Translations under genes and position numbers: made by a program
The notes under the pieces: generated by a model
The model's database searches: none
What the model was told of the DNA's origin: nothing
The model's input: only the letters and a program-made list of their open reading frames with translations
Shown here: in pieces, positions 1-7,497 of the stretch
How positions within the stretch are numbered: the first letter of the stretch is position 1
Layout: the number at the start of each line of letters is the position of its first letter
Source: Bacteriovoracaceae bacterium
Lineage (GTDB): Bacteria; Bdellovibrionota; Bacteriovoracia; Bacteriovoracales; Bacteriovoracaceae
Direction of reading: 5' to 3'
DNA length: 64,000 bases
Assembly: GCA_021737405.1 (NCBI GenBank)
Contig: JAIPEG010000010.1
Location: 1-64,000, forward strand

Positions 1-642
1 GCCGAAGTGAAGGCCGTTGTTCAAGACTATAAAAGAGCAGCAGAGCGTGCGAAGGCAGCTGGATTTTCTGGAGTTGAAGTTCACAGTGCAAACGGCTATT
101 TGGTGAATCAATTTCTTGATGAAAAAACAAATAAAAGAGAAGACGAGTATGGTGGAAGTCTTGAAAATCGTTACCGCTTCTTAAAAGAAATTATTGAATC
201 AGTATTAGAAGTTTTTCCCGCAAGTCAGGTGGGTGTGCGCCTTTCTCCAAATGGAGTCTTTAACGATATGGGGGGAGCTGACTTTAGAGAGATCTATGAC
301 TATGTCATAAAGGAACTTGATAACTATAAGCTAGGTTACCTTCATGTCATGGATGGTCTGGCCTTTGGTTTTCACGAACAAGGAAAGCCTTATACTCTTG
401 AAGACGTTAAAAAGAATTATAAGGGTGTTGTGATGGGTAACTGTGGTTACAATCCCATAAATGCTAGTGAGGCGATTGAAAACAAGACGGCAGATCTTAT
501 TGCCTTTGGTCGCCCCTTCATAACAAACCCAGATCTACCTAAAAGAATCAAAGAAAACTTAGAGCTTACTCCCTTTGATGATATGTCTCGCTGGTATGGT
601 GGGGGAGCCGAGGGCTATACTGATTACCCAAAAGCTCCTTAA
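1..642 (+). CDS. Old Yellow Enzyme family alkene reductase, C-terminal part (NADH:flavin oxidoreductase)
   Basis: The reading frame is open from the first base, so the gene starts upstream of the window and only its last ~213 codons are present. OYE enzymes are FMN-dependent reductases of activated alkenes or nitro compounds. The fragment carries the family signature around HSANGYLVNQFLD, then YGGSLENRYRF, and the phosphate-binding end FGRPFITNPDLPKRI, as in NemA-type enzymes. The C-terminus is complete, including the usual Trp/Tyr-rich tail (RWYGGGAEGYTDYP). The substrate cannot be predicted. A gene on the opposite strand converges on its stop. Confidence 0.88.
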   Translation, partial: AEVKAVVQDYKRAAERAKAAGFSGVEVHSANGYLVNQFLDEKTNKREDEYGGSLENRYRFLKEIIESVLEVFPASQVGVRLSPNGVFNDMGGADFREIYDYVIKELDNYKLGYLHVMDGLAFGFHEQGKPYTLEDVKKNYKGVVMGNCGYNPINASEAIENKTADLIAFGRPFITNPDLPKRIKENLELTPFDDMSRWYGGGAEGYTDYPKAP

Positions 643-644
643 TA

Positions 645-1361
645 TTAAAGACTCTCAATAATTTGAGGAAGGTTTTTGAGGGTCTTTTTAATTTCCCCTT
701 TCATAACATTTCTTTCGATGAAATTGACTTTGCTGCTCATTTCGCTAAAAGAGTAAGTCAAAATTCGCGTAGTAGATCTGCTTTCAGCAAAGTAGAAGGA
801 GATGATTGTTGATCTTTCGAAATGATTATTACAATTAAAGACTTCTTGGTGAGTCACGATAAAGGGTTTATCTATGCAGCGATCTTCGTCAATGAGTTGT
901 AAAAAAGGAGTAAACGCTTCTAGGTTTAAATAATCTTTAAATGTATAAACTTGAACGGAATTAGAGCAATTTAAGCTGTTAAAAAATGGCAACTTTTTAA
1001 ATGAGGAAAAGGACGCCTTTGGGCCGTCCACTTTAAAATCAGAGATATTGGAGCCTGAAATCTTGCCAATTCCATAGGGGCTTAAAAGTTTTTCTCTTGA
1101 AAAGGACAATGGATTCCTTTTCACAATAAAATGGGTCCCAAGAAAGAGAGTGTCTTTTAAGTAATCAGCTTTCACACTAATGGCCAATTCTTCACCCGTA
1201 AAAGAGAGCATATAATTGACGGTGTTTTTGGCTACAGAAGCTGCTTGGCAAAAACGATCATCTTGAAGACTTCTAAGATCAAACGCTCCAAAGCTACTTT
1301 GACATAAAATGGCCAGAAGGAGAGTTGTTAACTTAGGATTTAGGGACTGCTTATGCTTCAC
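645..1361 (-). CDS. hypothetical secreted protein
   Basis: This 238-residue protein begins with a Sec-type signal peptide (basic MKHKQSLNPK, hydrophobic TTLLLAILCQ, likely cleavage after SSFG-A). I recognise no family. The mature part has four cysteines and is rich in Phe and Ser, which suggests a small folded periplasmic or surface protein. The start is GTG, chosen because GGAG lies five bases upstream. It stands alone, convergent with the OYE gene. Confidence 0.65.
   Translation of the reverse strand: MKHKQSLNPKLTTLLLAILCQSSFGAFDLRSLQDDRFCQAASVAKNTVNYMLSFTGEELAISVKADYLKDTLFLGTHFIVKRNPLSFSREKLLSPYGIGKISGSNISDFKVDGPKASFSSFKKLPFFNSLNCSNSVQVYTFKDYLNLEAFTPFLQLIDEDRCIDKPFIVTHQEVFNCNNHFERSTIISFYFAESRSTTRILTYSFSEMSSKVNFIERNVMKGEIKKTLKNLPQIIESL
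647..687 (+). terminator. rho-independent terminator of the OYE gene
   Basis: An 11-bp stem with one G-U pair (arms AAGACTCTCAA and TTGAGGGTCTT) is followed by a short T-run, just after the OYE stop. It lies inside the 3' end of the converging gene on the minus strand. Confidence 0.5.
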
Positions 1362-1537
1362 ACTTACTCCGACTTTTTTCAGTAAGTTACGGCCGATTTG
1401 TCAATCTTACGATCCATACTTCCTTGACCTGTAAATATTTACCGAATTTGAGGTGATATAACTTAGAAGGTACTCTTTTGATGGTTTATTTGATCTATAC
1501 TTTAATAAACGAGCGCCAAAATTTTTAGGGGGCCTTA

Positions 1538-1936
1538 GTGAAGCGTATTATTTTCTTTGATGGAGTCTGTAATCTCTGTAACGGCTTTGTCTCCTTTATG
1601 ATCAAAATAGACAAAAAGGCGAAGTTTCAGTTTGCGCCAATCCAAGGCGTGACGGCGAAGATGAATAATCTCGACTTCTCTGAATTGGCTGAAGGAGAGC
1701 AGTCTATCGTTTATATTGACGCTGATAATGGCTCCTATCAAAGATCAGATGCTGTTATTCAAATTTTCTGTGATCTTCTTCTTTTGGGAAAAATTTTTCT
1801 GATTCTTAAATTAATTCCTCGGCCACTTCGAGATGGGATTTATAAATTTGTAGCTAAGAATAGGTACAAAATCTTTGGAAAAAAAACGAGCTGTCGAATT
1901 CCAAGTCCTCTAGAGAAAGAGAGATTCTTGGATTAG
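1538..1936 (+). CDS. thiol-disulfide oxidoreductase-like protein, DCC family (DUF393)
   Basis: The family-defining motif sits at residues 8-15 (DGVCNLCN), with the CxxC-like pair near the N-terminus. A hydrophobic segment follows at about residues 85-100, then the conserved tail region (YKFVAKNRYKIFGK). Length (132 aa) is normal for DCC proteins, which have a thioredoxin-like fold and an uncertain redox role. The start is GTG, preceded by AGGGGG. Its 3' end overlaps the stop of the converging SGNH gene by four bases. Confidence 0.85.
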   Translation: MKRIIFFDGVCNLCNGFVSFMIKIDKKAKFQFAPIQGVTAKMNNLDFSELAEGEQSIVYIDADNGSYQRSDAVIQIFCDLLLLGKIFLILKLIPRPLRDGIYKFVAKNRYKIFGKKTSCRIPSPLEKERFLD

Positions 1937-3378
1937 TTGAACGCCTTAATGAACTCTTTTGCAAATACTTCATGACCATAATCTGTCAGATGAACAAAGT
2001 CCCACCAAAGAAGACCTGTGTCTCTATTTTCCATAAAGGGTTTCACCATATCAATCGTTAGTTTACTGTGTTTCTTTCCTAACTCCCGAAGTATTTCATG
2101 ATTTTCTATGTAGCTTCTATAATCGGGATCATTTGGTTCAAGAACCAGAATAGTTTCAATGTTGTTCTGATTATTGAGGACAATGAAATCGTTGATAGCA
2201 TCCTTAAATCTTGATTCCCTTTTAAAGTCATTTGTTGAAAAAATTAAGAAAACCCTCTTTGGTTTAAAGGAGACGAGGTGATCCTTGTATCGTGGAAAAT
2301 ATGAGTCTGCCGTTATTGCCTTTATGCCTAAGTTTATACAACTCCCTTTGATTGCTTCGCAGTACCTAGTCACCCACTGGGAGCTTTTGCTACTGGTGCC
2401 TTCTCCCCAGGTCTGGGAACTTCCGATAAAGAAGTTATTGACTCGCTCTTCTTTGCGATTAAGGATTTCCTTGAAGTGGAGAACTTGCTCCTTATAGAAG
2501 TACTGTAGACCTCGCTGTCTCTCATCCTCTGCTGCAGCTATCTGAGCTTCTCCTAGGATATTGACATCTATTGAATAAAATTTTGAAAAGTAATAGTAAT
2601 CGGCAAATGCTCCTGCACTAAGGCAGAGGGTAGCGGTATTTAAAAGGACATAGAGGCGAGGAGAGAAATATTTTATAAGAGCATAAATCCCTAATCCAAA
2701 AAGGCCTAAGCTTGTTAAGAAAATCAGCCACGCTCGGCTCCAATCATAAAAGTCTTCAATGAATGTGAGATCTGACTGATCTTCAATAATCAAATTTTTA
2801 AGATAGGAGTAACGAGACGATCCACGAAACCCTATTTTTAAGGCCTGTTTTGCCAAATCTTTGCCAACCCCTATCTCGCTTCCATTTAGTATTAATTTAT
2901 AATCAAAATCATTTTTAATGAACGAGACCTTATGAGTGACCTCAGATGGTAGAACTATATTTAAAAGAACTTTTTCAGTAAATTTACCGATTTCATTTAT
3001 TCTTAATAGGCTACTTGGGTGATGTGAATTATTTGAAAGACGAAGTCCCCATCTTAATCCACTTTTATCTTTCAATAAAAGAATAAGATGAGAGTTATCT
3101 TCAAGCTCAAAGCTGACTTCTATCTTCTTCGCCTGGTACTCTCTCTTTAAATAAACTTCTTGATATCCGTGCCAAGAGCCTAAATTAAGTAATCCATGCT
3201 TAATTGAAAAAGGCTCCTTAACAAAAGAATCCGACTGCATCGGGGGAAATTCAAGGTTTTGCTTAACTGACGTCCAATTCCCATTTTTCTCAAGATTGTA
3301 AGACTTAGAATTTATAAAATATGTTGAAGACGCAGAGAGAATGAGTGCATATATTAAGGCTGAAATATTTTTTTTCAT
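1933..3378 (-). CDS. membrane-anchored SGNH/GDSL-hydrolase-like protein
   Basis: This 481-residue protein has an N-terminal hydrophobic segment, a beta-rich region (about 40-205) that may be a concanavalin/lamin-G-like domain, two transmembrane segments (about 212-262) and a C-terminal SGNH-type domain. Visible SGNH blocks are GSSQTWGEG (Ser in block I), STNDF (Asn in block III) and WWDFVHLTDYGH (DxxH in block V). Such domains hydrolyse or transfer acyl groups on polysaccharides or lipids; the substrate is unknown. A 24-base exact copy of part of its 5' coding region recurs at 4792-4815. Confidence 0.7.
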   Translation of the reverse strand: MKKNISALIYALILSASSTYFINSKSYNLEKNGNWTSVKQNLEFPPMQSDSFVKEPFSIKHGLLNLGSWHGYQEVYLKREYQAKKIEVSFELEDNSHLILLLKDKSGLRWGLRLSNNSHHPSSLLRINEIGKFTEKVLLNIVLPSEVTHKVSFIKNDFDYKLILNGSEIGVGKDLAKQALKIGFRGSSRYSYLKNLIIEDQSDLTFIEDFYDWSRAWLIFLTSLGLFGLGIYALIKYFSPRLYVLLNTATLCLSAGAFADYYYFSKFYSIDVNILGEAQIAAAEDERQRGLQYFYKEQVLHFKEILNRKEERVNNFFIGSSQTWGEGTSSKSSQWVTRYCEAIKGSCINLGIKAITADSYFPRYKDHLVSFKPKRVFLIFSTNDFKRESRFKDAINDFIVLNNQNNIETILVLEPNDPDYRSYIENHEILRELGKKHSKLTIDMVKPFMENRDTGLLWWDFVHLTDYGHEVFAKEFIKAFN

Positions 3379-3407
3379 AAAATTTGGAAAAGGTTAATTA
3401 TGTAGGG

Positions 3408-3529
3408 TTTATCTTACTCTAATAGTCTTTCAAATCAATTCATTAGACTTTAATATTTATAAAAGAATCTCTACGATAGCGGACTTATTTTCTCCGGCAT
3501 TGATGAACTAATATAATTAAAGGTAGTAG
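3408..3529. repeat. duplicated intergenic segment, copy A
   Basis: This divergent spacer between the SGNH gene (minus) and the 3530 gene (plus) matches 6588-6707 without gaps. About 42 of the first 50 bases agree; the rest is weaker but ends in the same AAGGT-type block. Both copies lie just upstream of a minus-strand gene for a membrane protein, so promoter elements may have been copied with them. Confidence 0.6.
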
Positions 3530-4063
3530 ATGCCATACAAAATTTTGATAACTTTTTTATTTCTCTTAAATACCTTGCTTTCATTCGCAGATGATTTATC
3601 AACGAATGAACTGTTAAAGAGACTAATAGCTCATGAAAGCCTCGATGAAAAAGATAAAAAGTTAGGAGTGTACTTTAAAGAGCTAACCAACAGGTTAGAT
3701 ATAGAGGGATTCATTAGACCTGGAGAAAAGTATCGCTTCGATTACTCCGATTACTACCTATTTGAAAAAGATTACAAATTTTTAAATACGCCTATTTTGG
3801 CAATAGAGCATGAATACATGGATAAATGGGTTGGGTGCTGTGTAAATCCGGGATTCGCTCTCTTTCTTATGCTAGAGAAAAAAACAACAGAACTTGAACG
3901 TTTTACTAGTGATAATAAGTGCTCTTTGAGTTTGTCCACAGAGCGGACTAACGATTTAAAAACCGTGTTTAAGAGATTAAAAAAAATCATGAAGGTTAAA
4001 GAGGGCAATATTTATTATCTAGATTGCAAACAAAATGTAAGAAAGAAAATTTTAAAATTATAA
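3530..4063 (+). CDS. hypothetical secreted protein
   Basis: The 177-residue product has an N-terminal signal peptide (MPYKILITFLFLLNTLLSFA, probable cleavage before DDLS). The mature part is charged, with CC and two further cysteines (VGCCVNP, KCSLS, LDCK), so disulfides are possible. No family is recognised. RBS-like AGG lies six bases before the ATG. The next gene starts 17 bases after its stop, so the two probably share a transcript. Confidence 0.6.
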   Translation: MPYKILITFLFLLNTLLSFADDLSTNELLKRLIAHESLDEKDKKLGVYFKELTNRLDIEGFIRPGEKYRFDYSDYYLFEKDYKFLNTPILAIEHEYMDKWVGCCVNPGFALFLMLEKKTTELERFTSDNKCSLSLSTERTNDLKTVFKRLKKIMKVKEGNIYYLDCKQNVRKKILKL

Positions 4064-4080
4064 TTTATGAGGCAACAGTA

Positions 4081-4716
4081 ATGAGATTAATCTGTGTATA
4101 TTTTCTGACAGGTCTTCTTCTTTTGATAAGTTGTCATAAAGAATCATTAATAAAGGATCACTCTCAAATGAACGTAGAAAAAATCGAAATAACTTCCTTA
4201 TTTTGTAAATCAAGTGACAATGGAAGCATGAGTCCGAATAGTCCTAATTATCATTCTGAATGGAATTATACTCCTAATCACGAGGAGTCAGAATTGCTTC
4301 TTGATGAAACATTGGTGAATAATAAGGCTACGCTTAGGCAGTATTTCATTGCATTAGGTGCTGAAGACTCTCAATTTTTAGAAGAGTTAAAATTTAAAGA
4401 GAGCCCTGCTAAAGAAGGCGTCAATTTATCAAAACAAGTAGAAAGTAGTACTGGAAAAACAGGAGGACGGACATCATCTTGGAGTATCCACGCCAAATTA
4501 AATGGGGATAAAATAGTTAGTATAAGTAACCGTAGCATAGGTTTTGCTATCTCACAGTTTCCCTATACTCTCGTTCGCAGCAAGGGCGTCAATAAAACAA
4601 GCTCAAAAGACAGGCGAAGCGTCCGACCACCGATCAGTAGATCCCACATTGAAGAACCTAGTTTTAAAACCCGGCAGAGGCCTGGGGCCCAAAAGGAAGA
4701 ACCTAAAAAGGACTAA
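4081..4716 (+). CDS. hypothetical lipoprotein
   Basis: The start at 4081 is preferred because it begins a lipoprotein signal peptide (MRLICVYFLTGLLLLISC, lipobox LISC). An in-frame start upstream would overlap the preceding gene. The mature region is Ser/Asn-rich and acidic, while the last ~60 residues switch to an Arg/Lys/Pro-rich, poorly structured tail from a more GC-rich stretch (4560-4700). That switch may mark an old frameshift or a joined foreign segment. Function is unknown. Confidence 0.5.
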   Translation: MRLICVYFLTGLLLLISCHKESLIKDHSQMNVEKIEITSLFCKSSDNGSMSPNSPNYHSEWNYTPNHEESELLLDETLVNNKATLRQYFIALGAEDSQFLEELKFKESPAKEGVNLSKQVESSTGKTGGRTSSWSIHAKLNGDKIVSISNRSIGFAISQFPYTLVRSKGVNKTSSKDRRSVRPPISRSHIEEPSFKTRQRPGAQKEEPKKD

Positions 4717-4776
4717 TCCGTATCTGATAAATGGATGATCTGCTCAATCGAGAATGGCCCTTTGTTGATATAGGTA

Positions 4777-4818
4777 TTCTTTCTTAAGATGGTAAGACTT
4801 AGAATTTATAAAATACGT
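4777..4818 (-). repeat. decayed copy of the 5' coding end of the SGNH gene
   Basis: Read on the minus strand, 37 of 42 bases match 3283-3324, which encodes residues ~19-32 of the SGNH protein, including a 24-base exact run at 4792-4815. Stops interrupt the frame here and no gene follows, so it is a remnant, not a gene. The rest of 4717-4878 shows no other gene. Confidence 0.7.
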
Positions 4819-4878
4819 GTAGGGATAGACAAACTAAATCTATAAATGAGAATTGAAATGAAATTTTTCAAAAAAGAT

Positions 4879-6568
4879 TTAAAAGTATTTTAAAAAGATA
4901 TTTTGAAGATCAATTTTTGTAACAGGTTTTGCTAGATAGTCATTCATACCTGCCTTCATCGCCAATATTTTATCTTCTTCAAAGGAATTTGCACTTAAGC
5001 CAATGATAATAATTTCCTGAGAGTTTTTACCAACTTGTTCTTCTCGAATTCTCTTCGTTGATTCGATTCCATTAAGTACTGGCATTTGACCATCCATAAA
5101 CACTAAATCAAAGCATTCCTCCTGCATAATTTCTAGACCCTCAAGACCGTTTGATGCTACAAAAATTTTCTTGATACTAAATTTCTCTAATCTTCTTCGT
5201 AGTAGGTTAGCATTAATCGGATTGTCTTCAAAAATGATGACCGCTCCTGGAAGATTAAACGATTCTCTCGTATTGTGTGTTTCCTCTTTTACTATTGTTC
5301 TGGGTATTCGAAGGGGTATGGTAATAATAAATCGAGATCCTACACCTTTTTGGGATTTTATTTTGATGGTTCCTTCCATTAAGTCAACAAGTTGCTTGGT
5401 TATGGTGAGGCCTAAGCCTGTGCCACCAAATAAACGTGTCGTAGAGTTATCTTCCTGTACAAACTCATTGAAAATGGCCTCTATTCTGCTCTCTTCAATA
5501 CCAATACCCGTGTCAGAGACTTCTAGCTCGATTAGTGCTTCCTTATTTTCTTTAATGTCAATTTTAATAAGACCATTCGATGTGAATTTTAGAGCGTTTG
5601 AAATTATATTTACTATAATCTGTTCAAGACGCGTTTCATCGCCAATGAAGAATTCATGAATACAATTAAAATCTAATTGTAGTTCGATTCCCTTTTTCTT
5701 GGCCTGGAGAGAATTAGTCGTAACAATTTTTTGTGCGAGATCTTTTAAATTAAACTGTTTCTTTTCAAGAATGATTTTGCCAGACTCTGATTTTGTAAGA
5801 TCTAATATATTATTAATGATTGAACGGACTTATTAGAACTGTCAATGATTTTAAATAGTTCCTTTTGTTCTTGATTCATGTTGAAGTCTTGTAAGTGTTC
5901 TGAAGCAAGTAAGATGCCATTTAAAGGGGTTTTTATTTCATGGCTCATTAAAGCCAAAAACTTTGACTTTGATTCCAGAGCAAGACTGAGCTTATTATTT
6001 ATTTCTTTTTCTCTTGCTTCTTTCTTTTCTAAATTTTTAATAAGTTTTAAATAGCTATCTTTGACCTTGCTTATGGCAAAATAACAAAAGAGCTAAAGCC
6101 ACAATAAGTAGTGACATCAAAGAGTGACAATGACATCGGAGATTTACTGTAGAGAAGGGAGAGGGTAACTAAAATTATTGTCTGAAATCCCAAGAGCAGA
6201 AAACCTGTTCTTTTGCTTAACAAGAGTGCGGCGAAACTTAATGAAAGAAGTGTTCCAGGTATCATGTATATTGATAGTCGATGGGTATAGAAAGCACCCA
6301 TCGCTATCAGAAAAAACATAAGAATAATGGTGCTTGATAGAAATGTGGAAGAAAGTCTTTCCTTGTAAAGATAACAAAAAATGAGAATTGCATATAAGAC
6401 TAAATGCAAGGCCATTACTCCTAAAAAACCGACATTTAGGATTCGAACCAAGCTTAGAATTAACAGTGGAAAGCCTATTACCAAAAACGCATTGATGATT
6501 TTTATAACAATAATATCAAGCGTAAGTTTTAAAGTATGTTCTCTAGAATGACTTTCTATTGTTGGCAC
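4879..6568 (-). pseudogene. hybrid sensor histidine kinase with receiver domain, disrupted by two frameshifts
   Basis: In order from 6568 downward: a membrane region (about 160 aa, several hydrophobic segments), a short coiled coil, a HisKA domain (MSHEIKTPLNG, His codon at 5940-5942), an HATPase domain (N box NIISNALKFT, DTGIGI, GTGLGL) and a receiver domain (LVFMDGQMPVLNG with the phospho-Asp, YLAKP with the Lys). The frame breaks at about 6080, in a TTTT run, and at about 5825, between the H and N boxes. Each looks like one missing base. All catalytic motifs survive, so inactivation is recent or the breaks are sequence errors. Both remaining open pieces lack the full kinase core. Confidence 0.85.
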
Positions 6569-6587
6569 CGATGTGAAATTATATTAT

Positions 6588-6707
6588 TTATTAATCTTAC
6601 TCAAATATTCTTTTAAAACAATTTATTAGACCTTATTATTGGTAATAAGAGCTCCCATAATCTTGGATTTTATGCCTCTGACATCGCTGGTGTAATAATT
6701 TTAAGGT
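6588..6707. repeat. duplicated intergenic segment, copy B
   Basis: This is the counterpart of 3408-3529, directly upstream of the broken histidine kinase. The shared blocks include ATCTTACTC, ATTAGAC and a terminal AAGGT. Divergence is highest in the middle. Confidence 0.6.
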
Positions 6708-6734
6708 TGTCTTTAATTTAAGAAGATTAACCAG

Positions 6735-6835
6735 TCGTTAACAAAGTGATCTTATTGTTAACCATAAAAATCTATTTAATTAGCACCATTTTCTGTAATT
6801 TTACTTCAGACCTCTTTGCAGGCGATCGTTAACAA
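6735..6835. promoter_or_regulatory. three GTTAAC palindromes upstream of a secreted-protein gene
   Basis: GTTAAC occurs at 6737-6742, 6757-6762 and 6828-6833; the first and third share the longer TCGTTAACAA. They occupy the leader between the duplicated segment and the 6850 gene. Clustered palindromes suggest an operator, but no regulator can be named. Confidence 0.3.
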
Positions 6836-6849
6836 TAAATGGAGAAATG

Positions 6850-7365
6850 ATGAAAACTATAGTGACTTTAACCCTTGCTCTTTTAAGTCTATCAACTCTT
6901 TCTATATCTATAAAGGGACGTCCTCCAGGGATTATCGGGCCACACATGCCTAGAACATTGGATAGTGAGGATTTTAGGTTAAATGACCTTAATCCGGACT
7001 TTTTTCTCGTTTGTACCCAAGATGGATGTATCGATTATAGTGACCCAGATAATGACGATGTCTCTCCTGATGATCCACCGAAAGACGAGCCAGAGGCTGA
7101 CGACCCTAAAGCTGATGGACGAATAGGGAAGCTTAGGCACTTATTAGCTGATACTTCAAGGATATCCAAGTGGATTGGAGCACAGGAAAGGGAAGTGCGG
7201 TACCAAGTTATGAGTAACGGAGAGAGATTTCAGGTTTTAGAAACCCCAAATGAATATAGAATTCATGAAAGGAATGCACATTATTTTAGAAACCTGAAGG
7301 CACTGAGTTGTTCAACTTATGAGAAGGAAAGCTTTATTATTGATAAGGATTGTCTGTCAAAATAA
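6850..7365 (+). CDS. hypothetical secreted protein with an Asp/Pro-rich segment
   Basis: A signal peptide (MKTIVTLTLALLSLSTLSIS) precedes a low-complexity acidic stretch at about residues 65-95 (repeated DDPP / DEPEADDP) and a C-terminal basic part with two cysteines. I see no known domain. The second of two adjacent ATGs is chosen because GGAG lies five bases before it. The gene ends before a strong hairpin at 7378-7403. Confidence 0.55.
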   Translation: MKTIVTLTLALLSLSTLSISIKGRPPGIIGPHMPRTLDSEDFRLNDLNPDFFLVCTQDGCIDYSDPDNDDVSPDDPPKDEPEADDPKADGRIGKLRHLLADTSRISKWIGAQEREVRYQVMSNGERFQVLETPNEYRIHERNAHYFRNLKALSCSTYEKESFIIDKDCLSK

Positions 7366-7377
7366 GGTTATCTTCTT

Positions 7378-7403
7378 CCTAGGCATCTTTCAAGATGCCT
7401 AGG
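7378..7403 (+). terminator. strong inverted repeat, probable terminator or regulatory hairpin
   Basis: A perfect 12-bp inverted repeat (CCTAGGCATCTT / AAGATGCCTAGG) with a two-base spacer follows the 6850 gene. The T-rich tract after it is weak. The arm sequence CCTAGGCAT recurs at 7491-7499, overlapping the start codon of the next gene. Confidence 0.55.
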
Positions 7404-7497
7404 ATAATTATTTCGAAGAGTTATAAAGTGACTAATTCTTAAGCACCTTGAAATTATTATAGTTTCGACCTATTTTTAGCCTTCCTATCTCCTAGGC

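Noticed and set aside
4544-4738. 64-codon frame overlapping the lipoprotein tail
   Set aside because: No RBS or recognisable domain; kept only as a hint of a possible frameshift.
5171-5659. 162-codon plus-strand reading frame
   Set aside because: It is antisense to the HATPase and receiver coding sequence of the broken kinase, whose conserved motifs explain the DNA.
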